NCBI GenBank assembly: GCA_030637945.1
Contig: DAOWFN010000155.1
Location: 1 to 6,327 of the forward strand
Source of the DNA: Gammaproteobacteria bacterium
GTDB lineage: Bacteria; Pseudomonadota; Gammaproteobacteria; SZUA-229
DNA length: 6,327 nt
Reading direction: 5' to 3'
Below are positions 1-6,327 of the stretch, piece after piece. A program made the translations under genes and the position numbers. Position 1 is the stretch's first letter; each line of letters begins with the position of its first letter. The notes beneath the pieces were generated by a model. The model saw only the letters and a list, made by a program, of their open reading frames with translations. It did no database searches and was not told where the DNA came from.

Positions 1-7
1 AAGACCC

Positions 8-388
8 ATGACAAATCCCATAACAAACCAGAAAGGATTAACCTTGATCAGTTGGCTTGTCATTATCGTTTTTTTATTATTTCAGATCGTAATAGCGATG
101 AATGTTTTACCTGTATATATGACCGATCATAGTGTCAAGCAGGTCATGGCTGCATTATCAACCGATAATAATCTGAAAGGTCTGACGCCGTATAATCTAA
201 AAAATGTAGTTGCTAAACGTTTGAGTATCAATAGTATTTATACAGTAACTGCTAAACATATCAGCATTAAAAGCGGCCGTGGTGAACATGTTGTGATTAT
301 CGAATATGAGCCACGTGGTAAATTGATAGGAAATCTCGAATATATTGTTAATTTTAGACACGAAGCTAAAGTATCAGCGCGTAAATAA
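8..388 (+). CDS. DUF4845 family small membrane protein
   Basis: This is a 126-residue protein of unknown function. It has a short polar N-terminus, one hydrophobic segment at about residues 12–33, and a soluble mixed alpha/beta tail ending in basic residues, which is the layout of DUF4845 proteins. Family resemblance shows in the G-L-T start of the hydrophobic segment, the L-P-V-Y motif straight after it (residues 34–37), and the late I-G-N-L stretch (about 107–110). Length is usual for the family (about 120 residues). It probably sits in the inner membrane with the tail in the periplasm, which is inferred only. The ATG at 8 is chosen because it gives a full family-length protein; only 7 nt are visible upstream, so the ribosome binding site cannot be judged. 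In non-enteric gammaproteobacteria this gene usually lies between lepB and rnc, and here rnc follows after 17 nt. The family assignment is fairly sure; the function is unknown. Confidence 0.85.
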   Translation: MTNPITNQKGLTLISWLVIIVFLLFQIVIAMNVLPVYMTDHSVKQVMAALSTDNNLKGLTPYNLKNVVAKRLSINSIYTVTAKHISIKSGRGEHVVIIEYEPRGKLIGNLEYIVNFRHEAKVSARK

Positions 389-405
389 TATGCTGAGTAT
401 TTTTT

Positions 406-1107
406 ATGGCGCAGCCTAAAGCTATTGCTTCGTTGCTTGATAAGCTAGGGTACTCATTCGATAATGTTGAGTTATTAAATGAAGCGTTAACACATAGGAG
501 TTATGCGGCTAAAAATAACGAACGCCTCGAATTTCTCGGTGATGGGATTTTGAATTTCGTCATCGCGGATGAATTGTTCAAGCAATATTCAGATGTTCAG
601 GAAGGTGACCTGAGTCGTCTGCGTGCTAACCTCGTGAATAAGGAATCGCTGGCTGAAATAGCAAACCAGCTGGATCTGGGTGAGGTTATCCGGTTGGGCT
701 CTGGTGAGCTTAAAAGTGGTGGCTTCCGACGGCCATCTATTCTTGCGGATGCGGTAGAAAGTATTTTAGGCGCGGTTTATAGTGATGGCGGTTTTGATGT
801 ATGCCGTGACTTAATTGTTCGTTTATATGCAAAAAGGTTCGCGTCGCCGGCTGACCTGCAAAGTTTAAAAGATCCTAAAACCCGGTTGCAGGAGTTATTG
901 CAATCACGTCGTTTTGCATTGCCTGATTATCAGGTGATTAATATAACAGGTCAGGCTCATGCCCAGGTTTTTCATGTGAGGTGTAGTATCGAAAAAATGG
1001 ATATCAAAGTTACCGGTGAAGGGAAAAGCCGTCGTAAAGCTGAGCAAATTGCGGCAGAAAAAGCCATTGCTGAAGTCGAAAACCACTATAGTCGTAAATC
1101 AAAGTGA
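406..1107 (+). CDS. rnc: Ribonuclease III
   Basis: RNase III is an endonuclease that cuts double-stranded RNA. It separates the 16S and 23S rRNA precursors and processes some mRNAs and antisense duplexes; it acts as a cytoplasmic homodimer. The protein has 233 residues (E. coli 226). The N-terminal nuclease domain (about 5–145) carries the signature NERLEFLGD at 38–46. The metal-binding acidic residues are all present: E39, E42, D46, E66, D115 and E118, each one position after the E. coli numbering. The L-K-S-G-G-F-R-R motif lies at 102–109. A double-stranded RNA-binding domain follows (about 155–225), starting at KDPKTRLQE and ending with the K-S-R-R-K-A-E-Q helix. The ATG at 406 has only a weak GAG (395–397) ahead of it, so translation may depend partly on the upstream gene. 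The stop overlaps the era start. The protein appears intact and active. Confidence 0.98.
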   Translation: MAQPKAIASLLDKLGYSFDNVELLNEALTHRSYAAKNNERLEFLGDGILNFVIADELFKQYSDVQEGDLSRLRANLVNKESLAEIANQLDLGEVIRLGSGELKSGGFRRPSILADAVESILGAVYSDGGFDVCRDLIVRLYAKRFASPADLQSLKDPKTRLQELLQSRRFALPDYQVINITGQAHAQVFHVRCSIEKMDIKVTGEGKSRRKAEQIAAEKAIAEVENHYSRKSK

Positions 1108-2000
1108 CAGATTTAAATCAACGCTGTGGTTATGTTGCAATAGTAGGACGGCCTAATGTAGGCAAGTCAACTTTGCTTAATCATATCCTTGGTATGAAAT
1201 TGAGTATTACCTCACGTAAGCCTCAGACGACCCGCCATCAAATTCTTGGCGTAAAAACGACGGATAATATTCAAACGATTTATGTAGATACTCCCGGTAT
1301 TCATCAGCGTCGTGGTACGGCAATCAATAAATATATGAATCGTGCGGCGACTTCAGTATTAAACGATGTTGATGTCATCCTTTTTGTGGTTCAGGCAAAA
1401 AACTGGACTGAAGAAGATAGGGCTATTGTCGAAAAATTTAAAACAGTCAGTTGTCCTGTTGTGCTGGTTATAAATAAAATTGACAAGCTTGCTAGCAAAA
1501 AAGAGCTGTTACCTCTGATCGACGAATTGTCAGTGCATTATGATTTTTCAGAGATCATCCCGGTTTCTGCATTAAGTGGAATTAATGTGGAGACTCTGGA
1601 GCAGAAATTAGCACCTTTAATTCCTGAAGGTGAACATGTTTATCCGGACGACCAGGTTACCGATCGAAGTATGCGTTTTTTAGCTTCTGAAATTATTCGT
1701 GAAAAATTAATACGCGAATTGGGACAGGAGTTGCCTTATACCTCGACAGTTAGCATCGATAAGTATGAAGAAGATGAAGATATAGTTCATATTCACGCTA
1801 CAATTTATGTTGAAAGCGCAGGCCAGAAAGCCATTATTATTGGTAAAAAAGGCAGCAGGCTAAAAAGTATTGGAACGAAAGCACGTGAAGATATCAGTAA
1901 AATGATTGAAACCAAGGTGTATTTGAATCTTTGGGTGAAAGTTCGCGAAGGCTGGTCAAACGATGAACGTGCGCTTCGTGGTTTAGGTTATGGCGAATAA
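1104..2000 (+). CDS. era: GTPase Era, 30S ribosome assembly factor
   Basis: Era is an essential GTPase that binds the 3' end of 16S rRNA and helps mature the 30S subunit. The 298-residue length matches the family (E. coli 301). The GTPase domain has G1 GRPNVGKS at 15–22, the G2 threonines at 42–43 in P-Q-T-T-R-H, G3 DTPG at 62–65, G4 NKID at 124–127 and G5 S-A-L at 155–157. The C-terminal KH domain (about 200–285) has the RNA-gripping loop G-K-K-G at 247–250 and the W-V-K-V segment at 277–280; the conserved D-E-R-A-L-R-G-L-G-Y tail closes the protein. Translation begins at GTG 1104, with GTGA shared between this start and the rnc stop, so the two genes are probably translationally coupled. 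No other start gives the usual short N-terminus. Nothing is missing or odd. Confidence 0.98.
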   Translation: MTDLNQRCGYVAIVGRPNVGKSTLLNHILGMKLSITSRKPQTTRHQILGVKTTDNIQTIYVDTPGIHQRRGTAINKYMNRAATSVLNDVDVILFVVQAKNWTEEDRAIVEKFKTVSCPVVLVINKIDKLASKKELLPLIDELSVHYDFSEIIPVSALSGINVETLEQKLAPLIPEGEHVYPDDQVTDRSMRFLASEIIREKLIRELGQELPYTSTVSIDKYEEDEDIVHIHATIYVESAGQKAIIIGKKGSRLKSIGTKAREDISKMIETKVYLNLWVKVREGWSNDERALRGLGYGE

Positions 2001-2009
2001 TTCTAAAAG

Positions 2010-2759
2010 ATGAAAGTAGTTAACACGCAGATTGCATACATCTTGCATAAACGTGCTTATCGAGAAACAAGTAGTATCCTGGAAGTTTTAACTAAGGATC
2101 ATGGTCGCCTGTCACTGATGGCAAGAGGTGCACGAGGTGCGCGTTCAAAAATAGCCGGTAACTTGATGCTGTTTACTCCGCTGGTAATCAGTTGGCAGGG
2201 TAAAGCTGCAATGCCTTACCTGAAAAGCGTAGAAAGAGCTGACCTGAAAGCACCGACCCTTAAAAATAAATCATTACTCTCTGCTATGTATATCAACGAG
2301 TTATTGATGTATATGTTACATAAGGATGATGTCCATGAAGATGTGTTTGAGCATTATCACCATTGTCTCTATTTGCTTGAAAATGAAGATAATCTTGAGA
2401 TATCGTTACGCCAGTTTGAAACCAAATTACTGGAAATGCTTGGTTTCGGCCTTAATTTGAACGCTGAAGCCGATACCGGTAAAGCTATAGTGGCAGATGA
2501 AGTATATTGCTATTTTCTTGAGCATGGGGCTGTAAAGAGCAGAGATAGCGAGGGCGCGTCTGTGCCGCAGATATCAGGTGCCTGTTTACTGGCTCTAAAA
2601 AATAGTCATTATCAGGCAATATCTAAAAACCCATCACATCTGGCTGAGCTGAAGCAATTAATGCGATTTATTATTAGCCACCACCTTGGCAGTAAAAAAC
2701 TAAAAAGTAGAGAATTGTTCAAGCCTGTTGAAAATAAGTCACTCCGACACAATTATTAA
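2010..2759 (+). CDS. recO: DNA repair protein RecO
   Basis: RecO works with RecR (and RecF) to load RecA on SSB-coated single-stranded DNA and can anneal complementary strands. It acts in gap repair and recombination in the cytoplasm. The protein has 249 residues (E. coli 242). The N-terminal OB-fold (about 1–80) contains the family pattern R-E-T-S at 18–21, then D-H-G at 30–32 and the basic A-R-G-A-R-G stretch at 38–43, a likely DNA contact. A helical C-terminal domain follows, with the typical ending G-S-K-K-L-K-S-R-E-L-F at 229–239. There is no clustered CxxC zinc site, as in enteric RecO. The gene starts 9 nt after the era stop; the only purine stretch before the ATG is AAAAG, so initiation is probably helped by translation of era. 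It seems to be the last gene of the DUF4845–rnc–era–recO operon. Confidence 0.95.
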   Translation: MKVVNTQIAYILHKRAYRETSSILEVLTKDHGRLSLMARGARGARSKIAGNLMLFTPLVISWQGKAAMPYLKSVERADLKAPTLKNKSLLSAMYINELLMYMLHKDDVHEDVFEHYHHCLYLLENEDNLEISLRQFETKLLEMLGFGLNLNAEADTGKAIVADEVYCYFLEHGAVKSRDSEGASVPQISGACLLALKNSHYQAISKNPSHLAELKQLMRFIISHHLGSKKLKSRELFKPVENKSLRHNY

Positions 2760-2789
2760 CGAATTCGTGCACTCAAAATACGCTGTTAA

Positions 2790-2817
2790 TTGAAGTTTGG
2801 TGAATTCCTTCTATTCT
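2790..2817 (+). promoter_or_regulatory. Possible sigma-70-type promoter for the CheR-like gene
   Basis: In the 97-nt gap after recO, TTGAAG (2790–2795) and TATTCT (2812–2817) are separated by 16 nt. Each matches four of six bases of the sigma-70 consensus. Together with the gap size, this suggests the CheR-like gene can be transcribed on its own. Such matches are common by chance in AT-rich DNA, so confidence is low. Confidence 0.25.
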
Positions 2818-2844
2818 TTAGAGTGAGCTTTTATTACTCTCTTT

Positions 2845-2849
2845 GAAGG
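2845..2849 (+). promoter_or_regulatory. Ribosome binding site of the CheR-like gene
   Basis: GAAGG lies 7 nt before the ATG at 2857, which is good spacing and complementarity for a Shine-Dalgarno. It is the clearest ribosome binding site in the window and supports both the reality of the gene and its chosen start. Confidence 0.65.
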
Positions 2850-2856
2850 TCTGTGT

Positions 2857-3678
2857 ATGCCATCTAACGTTTCACATAATATTGATGATTTTGAATCATT
2901 ACTGATAACCCTGCAAAATACCCTGGGCATCGTTGTGCCGGATGAGCAGCGAAACAGTCTGATAGCAAGAATCACTCCATTACTGACAACTTATAAACTT
3001 GATTCTTTATCTTCATTGGCAAATATTCTTGGCGATAGTCAGTCCGAAGACATAAGAGCGGTGGTGTTCGACGTCGTATCGCAAACTCAGATGAACTGGA
3101 ATTTGAGCGGAGAAATCAAGGATGTTTTAAATAATTACATTTTTTCACAATTGCCCGAGGATGCGAGAGTTTGGATTGTTGGTTGTGGACAAGGGCAGTT
3201 TGCATATGCGGTGGTCATGGAAATGGAAGAGTATCTGCATAAAAATAACGAGGCTAAAAATGTTCAGTTTATCGCTACTGATATTTCGACGACAGATATA
3301 AAACATGCTGAGTCAGGAATATATAATAAACAGCAGATGGCAGGTCTAAGTGAGGAATACAAAAAACTTTTTACCTCATTTAACGATAAAACAGGTGAGT
3401 CGCAGATCAAGGAAAAAATTCGCCAGAAAATTAGTTTTAGTGAATGTGATCTAACGGAAGATTTTCAGTCTCTTGGGCAGATGGATTTAATTGTTTGTCC
3501 AGAAGCACTGGCTTATTTTTCGAACGACATAAAGAACGCTACTCTTCGGCAATGTTCTGACCTCTTGAAACCAGGCGGCATCTTGCTCACAGGTAGTAAT
3601 CATATCCTTATGTCGTCTATTGGCAATCTGGAAAGAGTGGAGCATTCTGCTGGTGTTTTTTACCGGCAGAAAAATTGA
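2857..3678 (+). CDS. Divergent CheR-type methyltransferase homologue
   Basis: The 273-residue protein follows the CheR layout (CheR uses S-adenosylmethionine to methylate glutamates on chemoreceptors). It has a small helical N-terminal domain (about 8–60), then a Rossmann methyltransferase domain. Retained parts are V-W-I-V-G-C-G at 105–111, A-T-D-I-S at 140–144 (D142 matches the ribose-binding Asp), A-E-S-G-I-Y at 151–156, G-L-S at 163–165, L-L-K-P-G-G at 236–241 and a C-terminal V-F-Y-R. Key CheR residues have changed. The T-x-N-x-T-x-F-F-R-E segment is replaced around 75–84. G-E-E in motif I is G-Q-F (113–115). C-R-N-x-x-I-Y-F is C-P-E-A-L-A-Y-F (214–221). The SAM site is therefore altered. 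The protein may be a pseudo-enzyme or binding module, or may use another substrate. No chemoreceptor or other chemotaxis gene is in view. The start is supported by GAAGG 7 nt upstream. Membership of the CheR superfamily is fairly sure; activity and partner are unknown. Confidence 0.8.
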   Translation: MPSNVSHNIDDFESLLITLQNTLGIVVPDEQRNSLIARITPLLTTYKLDSLSSLANILGDSQSEDIRAVVFDVVSQTQMNWNLSGEIKDVLNNYIFSQLPEDARVWIVGCGQGQFAYAVVMEMEEYLHKNNEAKNVQFIATDISTTDIKHAESGIYNKQQMAGLSEEYKKLFTSFNDKTGESQIKEKIRQKISFSECDLTEDFQSLGQMDLIVCPEALAYFSNDIKNATLRQCSDLLKPGGILLTGSNHILMSSIGNLERVEHSAGVFYRQKN

Positions 3679-3731
3679 AAAGTTAATTTCAGTTAACAAA
3701 GATGTCGAGTGATTAGTTGTTTGATGTACTT

Positions 3732-3771
3732 TAATAAAGAGTTATTACAAGCCATATTGTTACAGGCTTTT
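3732..3771. terminator. Weak hairpins between convergent genes, possible terminator
   Basis: The 81-nt space between the stops of the CheR-like gene and mltF contains two small inverted repeats. TAATAA/TTATTA (3732–3737 and 3742–3747) has a 4-nt loop. AAGCC/GGCTT (3749–3753 and 3765–3769) has an 11-nt loop, and its right arm runs into TT and reaches into the 3' end of mltF. Neither has a strong GC stem with a long T-run, so a true intrinsic terminator is doubtful. The position between convergent genes is the main argument. Confidence 0.2.
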
Positions 3772-5211
3772 GGGTATCTTTAAAAATTCTTTGGGCACAG
3801 GTGTGGTCACAGTATTGCTTTCATCTACCCATTTTAGAATGTCGTAATAACTGCGGATATTCTCAACATAGCGTACGGGTTCCCAGCCCCTGGCGTATCC
3901 AAAACGAGTTTCTTTGTACCATTTTCTCTTCGCCAGCAGAGGCAGCGCTTGCTTAACATCAATCCATCGATTAGGGTTTTTATTTAATTTTCCCGTTATC
4001 TCTCTTGCATCTTGCAAATGATAAAAACCTACATTATATGCAGCCATCGCCATCCACGTGCGGTCAGGCTCCGGGATACTCTTATCGATACGTTCTTTTG
4101 TTTGTTTGAAGTAGCGAGTGCCGCCTGAAATGCTGCTTTCAGGGTCAAGTCGATCCTTTACATCGAGGTCTTTTGCGGTTTTTAATGTCAGCATCATAAT
4201 GCCTCGCACACCGGTAGGTGATATGGCGTTGGGATCCCAATGGGATTCCTGATAACCCATGGCTGCGATCAGTCGCCAGTCTACGTTTTGTTCTGAGGCG
4301 GCTTCTTCAAAAAGTGTCTGGTATTCTGGCAGTCTTGTTTCTATGTGGCGCCGATATATTTTTGTTCCTACATAATCAAAGTCTTCTACGTGGCCATAGT
4401 TGCGTTCGATCACCCGGATTAATTCGCCATTATTTTTTATTTTATTGAAGAATTGTTCGACGGCAAGGAACAGGCTGTTGTCTTCTGATTTAGGTAGAGC
4501 CCAGGCGAGAAGCTGTGGTTCACTGACATCAAAAGCGGCACGTAAGTTGATGTGAAAGCGCTGGTTCAACGACAGGGTGTTGGAATCGGCGATGGTGTAT
4601 TCGATAATATCCTCAGAAACCATTTCTAATAGTTCCTCACTCTCTAGTTCGTGGTTTGATTTCCAGTTCAAGTCAGGGACGATATCGTTTAGATATTTTA
4701 ATCTTTCTTCGTGACTAGAGTTGGCTACGACCTCTAAAGTACCACCGCCAATCTGCGTTAAGTTTCTTGGGCGTCTATTGGCGATGTTGTAAATTAGTTG
4801 CTCGGTTATCTCCTGATACGGAGGGGAGAATTGAAATATCTTTTGTCGATCATTGGTGATGGTTAAGCCAGCAGCAGCAATATGAGCAGTATTGTTGGAT
4901 ATTTGATTGAGTAGGTCATTGAGCGTTTCAGGAATTAATAACGTCAGTTCCACGCCAAGTTCATCGGCAAACATTTTTGCCATCTCATATTCAAGCCCGG
5001 CAGGGCCGTCAACATCTTCGTAGTATGTTGTTGGGCTGTTTCTAGTGACGACAATCAGTTGGCCATCGCTTTTGATCTGTTCTAGCAGTGTCAGTGTACT
5101 CAATTTTGGCAGCACATTAAAAATGAATATAATGCCTGCGATAACGGCAGTAAGCGACAGAAATAGAGGCCGGCAAAGTGATTTGTTAGCTTCGATGGTT
5201 GTGTCCTGCAA
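3760..5211 (-). CDS. mltF: Membrane-bound lytic murein transglycosylase F
   Basis: MltF cleaves the MurNAc–GlcNAc bond of peptidoglycan to leave 1,6-anhydro-MurNAc ends, in cell-wall turnover in the periplasm. The 483 residues (E. coli 518) show a hydrophobic signal or anchor (about 15–34) and a periplasmic solute-binding-type regulatory domain (about 40–275, with G-L-E-Y-E-M-A-K-M-F-A-D at 72–83 and Y-T-I-A-D-S at 205–210). The C-terminal SLT domain (about 295–460) has the catalytic glutamate E322 in Y-Q-E-S-H-W, G-V-R-G-I-M-M-L-T at 334–342, A-Y-N-V-G at 391–395 and Y-V-E-N-I-R at 448–453. Cys13 is not in a lipobox, so this is probably not a lipoprotein. The start is uncertain: TTG at 5211 is the only usual start codon between the in-frame TGA (5239–5241) and the membrane segment, and no clear Shine-Dalgarno precedes it. 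It lies 53 nt downstream of bioA on the same strand and is probably co-transcribed with it. Confidence 0.95.
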   Translation of the reverse strand: MQDTTIEANKSLCRPLFLSLTAVIAGIIFIFNVLPKLSTLTLLEQIKSDGQLIVVTRNSPTTYYEDVDGPAGLEYEMAKMFADELGVELTLLIPETLNDLLNQISNNTAHIAAAGLTITNDRQKIFQFSPPYQEITEQLIYNIANRRPRNLTQIGGGTLEVVANSSHEERLKYLNDIVPDLNWKSNHELESEELLEMVSEDIIEYTIADSNTLSLNQRFHINLRAAFDVSEPQLLAWALPKSEDNSLFLAVEQFFNKIKNNGELIRVIERNYGHVEDFDYVGTKIYRRHIETRLPEYQTLFEEAASEQNVDWRLIAAMGYQESHWDPNAISPTGVRGIMMLTLKTAKDLDVKDRLDPESSISGGTRYFKQTKERIDKSIPEPDRTWMAMAAYNVGFYHLQDAREITGKLNKNPNRWIDVKQALPLLAKRKWYKETRFGYARGWEPVRYVENIRSYYDILKWVDESNTVTTPVPKEFLKIPKSL

Positions 5212-5264
5212 AGCCGTGAGATGTGAATATTTTAAGTATCATTTTCAGTGTGAGTATATGAAAA

Positions 5265-6327
5265 TTATCGGTGTTTTTCATTGTTAATTACATCAAAAAT
5301 TGCATTAGTTAAGGTCTTTATTTCATGTTCTTTAATGATGTAGGGTGGCATCAAGTAAATTAATTTACCGAAGGGACGGATCCAGACGCCAGCGTCTACA
5401 AATGCCTGCTGAATTTTTGGCATATTGACTTCATTTTTTAATTCAACGACACCTATCGCGCCTAGTACACGTACATCGACAACATCGTTTAGTTGCTTGC
5501 ACTGTTCGAGTCCTTTCGTTAGAAATTGTTCAATCATCTGAACATTCGCTTGCCAATCTGAATTCTGAAGTAGCTGAATACTTGCCAATGCTGTAGCGCA
5601 GGCCAAAGGATTCCCCATGAAGGTTGGTCCGTGCATAAATGCATTGGGAGAATTGTTACTGATGATATCGCTGATGTCTTTACTGCATAGTGTGGCGGCC
5701 AGCGTCAGGTAGCCACCGGTGAGTGATTTCCCAACGCACATGATATCAGGAGAAATGCCAGCATGTTCACAGGCAAATAACTTTCCGCTGCGACCAAACC
5801 CGGTCGCTATTTCATCGGCTATCAGCAAAACATTATATTTTTCACATAACGATTTAGCCTGTTTCAGATAATCGGCAGAATAAAATTTCATGCCGCCAGC
5901 GCCTTGCACTATGGGTTCAAGGATAAGTGCAGCAATGCTGTCATGGTGTGTGGCTAATGTCTTATTTAAATCGTCAAGATGTTTCTCATCACAGGGTTCA
6001 TCAAATGCGCACCCAGGTGATGGTGTAAAGTAATTTTTTGCCAGAACATCAGCAAACAAGGTATGCATGCCGGTGATTGGATCACAGACAGACATAGCGC
6101 CTAAGGTATCTCCGTGATAACCGTTTCTCAAACTGATGAATTTTTGTTTTTTCAATTGCTGTTTTGCCTGCCAGTACTGGATCGCCATTTTCATGGCGAC
6201 TTCAACAGAAACAGAGCCTGAATCGGTAAGAAAGACAGTGTCGAGTTTATCCGGTGTTATCTCAACGAGTTTTTTACAGAGGTCGACGGCAGGTGCGTGG
6301 GTGAGGCCACCAAACATGACATGTGCC
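5265..6327 (-). CDS. bioA: Adenosylmethionine–8-amino-7-oxononanoate aminotransferase (5' end outside window)
   Basis: BioA is a PLP enzyme that moves an amino group from S-adenosylmethionine to KAPA, giving DAPA in biotin synthesis; it is a cytoplasmic homodimer. The reading frame is open through the window edge. The methionine at 6317 is internal: A-H-V precedes it in frame, and the protein aligns to E. coli BioA with a constant offset of 77. Counting from that methionine, active-site residues are all present: D-S-G-S at 32–35 (phosphate), Y67-H-G-D (E. coli Y144), D168 (D245), the PLP lysine K197 in G-K-S-L-T-G-G (K274), G-P-T-F-M-G-N-P at 230–237 (T232 matches T309), and R314 in W-I-R-P-F-G-K (R391). 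About 75 N-terminal residues lie off the right edge, so start and promoter are not visible. No other bio gene is in view; the downstream neighbour is mltF. Confidence 0.97.
   Translation of the reverse strand, partial: AHVMFGGLTHAPAVDLCKKLVEITPDKLDTVFLTDSGSVSVEVAMKMAIQYWQAKQQLKKQKFISLRNGYHGDTLGAMSVCDPITGMHTLFADVLAKNYFTPSPGCAFDEPCDEKHLDDLNKTLATHHDSIAALILEPIVQGAGGMKFYSADYLKQAKSLCEKYNVLLIADEIATGFGRSGKLFACEHAGISPDIMCVGKSLTGGYLTLAATLCSKDISDIISNNSPNAFMHGPTFMGNPLACATALASIQLLQNSDWQANVQMIEQFLTKGLEQCKQLNDVVDVRVLGAIGVVELKNEVNMPKIQQAFVDAGVWIRPFGKLIYLMPPYIIKEHEIKTLTNAIFDVINNEKHR

Noticed and set aside
904..1086. 60-codon minus-strand ORF inside rnc
   Set aside because: It lies wholly within the RNA-binding domain coding region of a well-supported rnc, and its translation shows no recognisable family.
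571..2724. Shared 13-base string GAATTGTTCAAGC in rnc and in recO
   Set aside because: Both copies encode the common peptide E-L-F-K in frame, and the flanks do not match, so this is coincidental codon use rather than a repeat.
2820..2840. AGAGT/ACTCT inverted repeat as a recO terminator
   Set aside because: The stem is only 5 bp with an 11-nt loop, has no T-run after it, and lies next to the CheR-like gene's ribosome binding site.
3682..3697. GTTAA/TTAAC inverted repeat just after the CheR-like stop
   Set aside because: It is a 5-bp AT-rich stem, too weak for a terminator, and expected by chance in this base composition.
3487..3699. 70-codon minus-strand ORF over the 3' end of the CheR-like gene
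   Set aside because: It is antisense to conserved CheR motifs, and its composition looks like a shadow frame.
4218..4448. 76-codon plus-strand ORF inside mltF
   Set aside because: It is antisense to the catalytic SLT region of mltF; no protein family is recognisable.
5045..5287. 80-codon plus-strand ORF across the mltF start and the bioA–mltF gap
   Set aside because: Most of it is antisense to the mltF signal region, and the translation shows no family features. The apparent hydrophobic stretch mirrors the mltF membrane segment.

Overview
The window looks like chromosomal DNA from a moderately AT-rich gammaproteobacterium. The evidence is the gene order DUF4845 – rnc – era – recO, the RecO type without an obvious zinc-binding cysteine cluster, and close resemblance of RNase III, Era, MltF and BioA to the E. 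coli proteins. A DUF4845 gene just ahead of rnc is typical of gammaproteobacteria outside the enterics. A Methylophaga- or Thiotrichales-like host is possible, but I cannot fix the genus from sequence alone.

Plus strand, 8–2759: four tightly packed genes form what is almost certainly one operon. They are a small membrane-anchored DUF4845 protein, rnc (RNase III), era (ribosome-assembly GTPase, GTG start overlapping the rnc stop by 4 nt) and recO (recombination mediator). Gaps are 17, -4 and 9 nt. RNase III and Era both act on rRNA maturation and 30S assembly; RecO is the DNA-repair passenger common in this operon.

Plus strand, 2857–3678: after a 97-nt gap with its own possible promoter and a good Shine-Dalgarno comes a CheR-type methyltransferase homologue. 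It keeps the overall CheR layout but has lost several residues that normally hold S-adenosylmethionine. It sits where many gammaproteobacteria have pdxJ. This is the least ordinary gene in the window.

Minus strand, 3760–6327: bioA (biotin synthesis, 5' end cut off by the window edge) lies 53 nt upstream of mltF (membrane-bound lytic transglycosylase F). Both are probably co-transcribed towards the CheR-like gene, so that mltF and the CheR-like gene converge over 81 nt of AT-rich sequence. mltF has no ATG start and appears to begin at TTG.

I see no RNA genes, mobile elements, CRISPR arrays, attachment sites or phage genes. No stretch over 300 bases lacks a gene. This is mainly a core housekeeping region; I found no convincing undescribed multi-gene system, only the divergent CheR homologue and a few smaller oddities.
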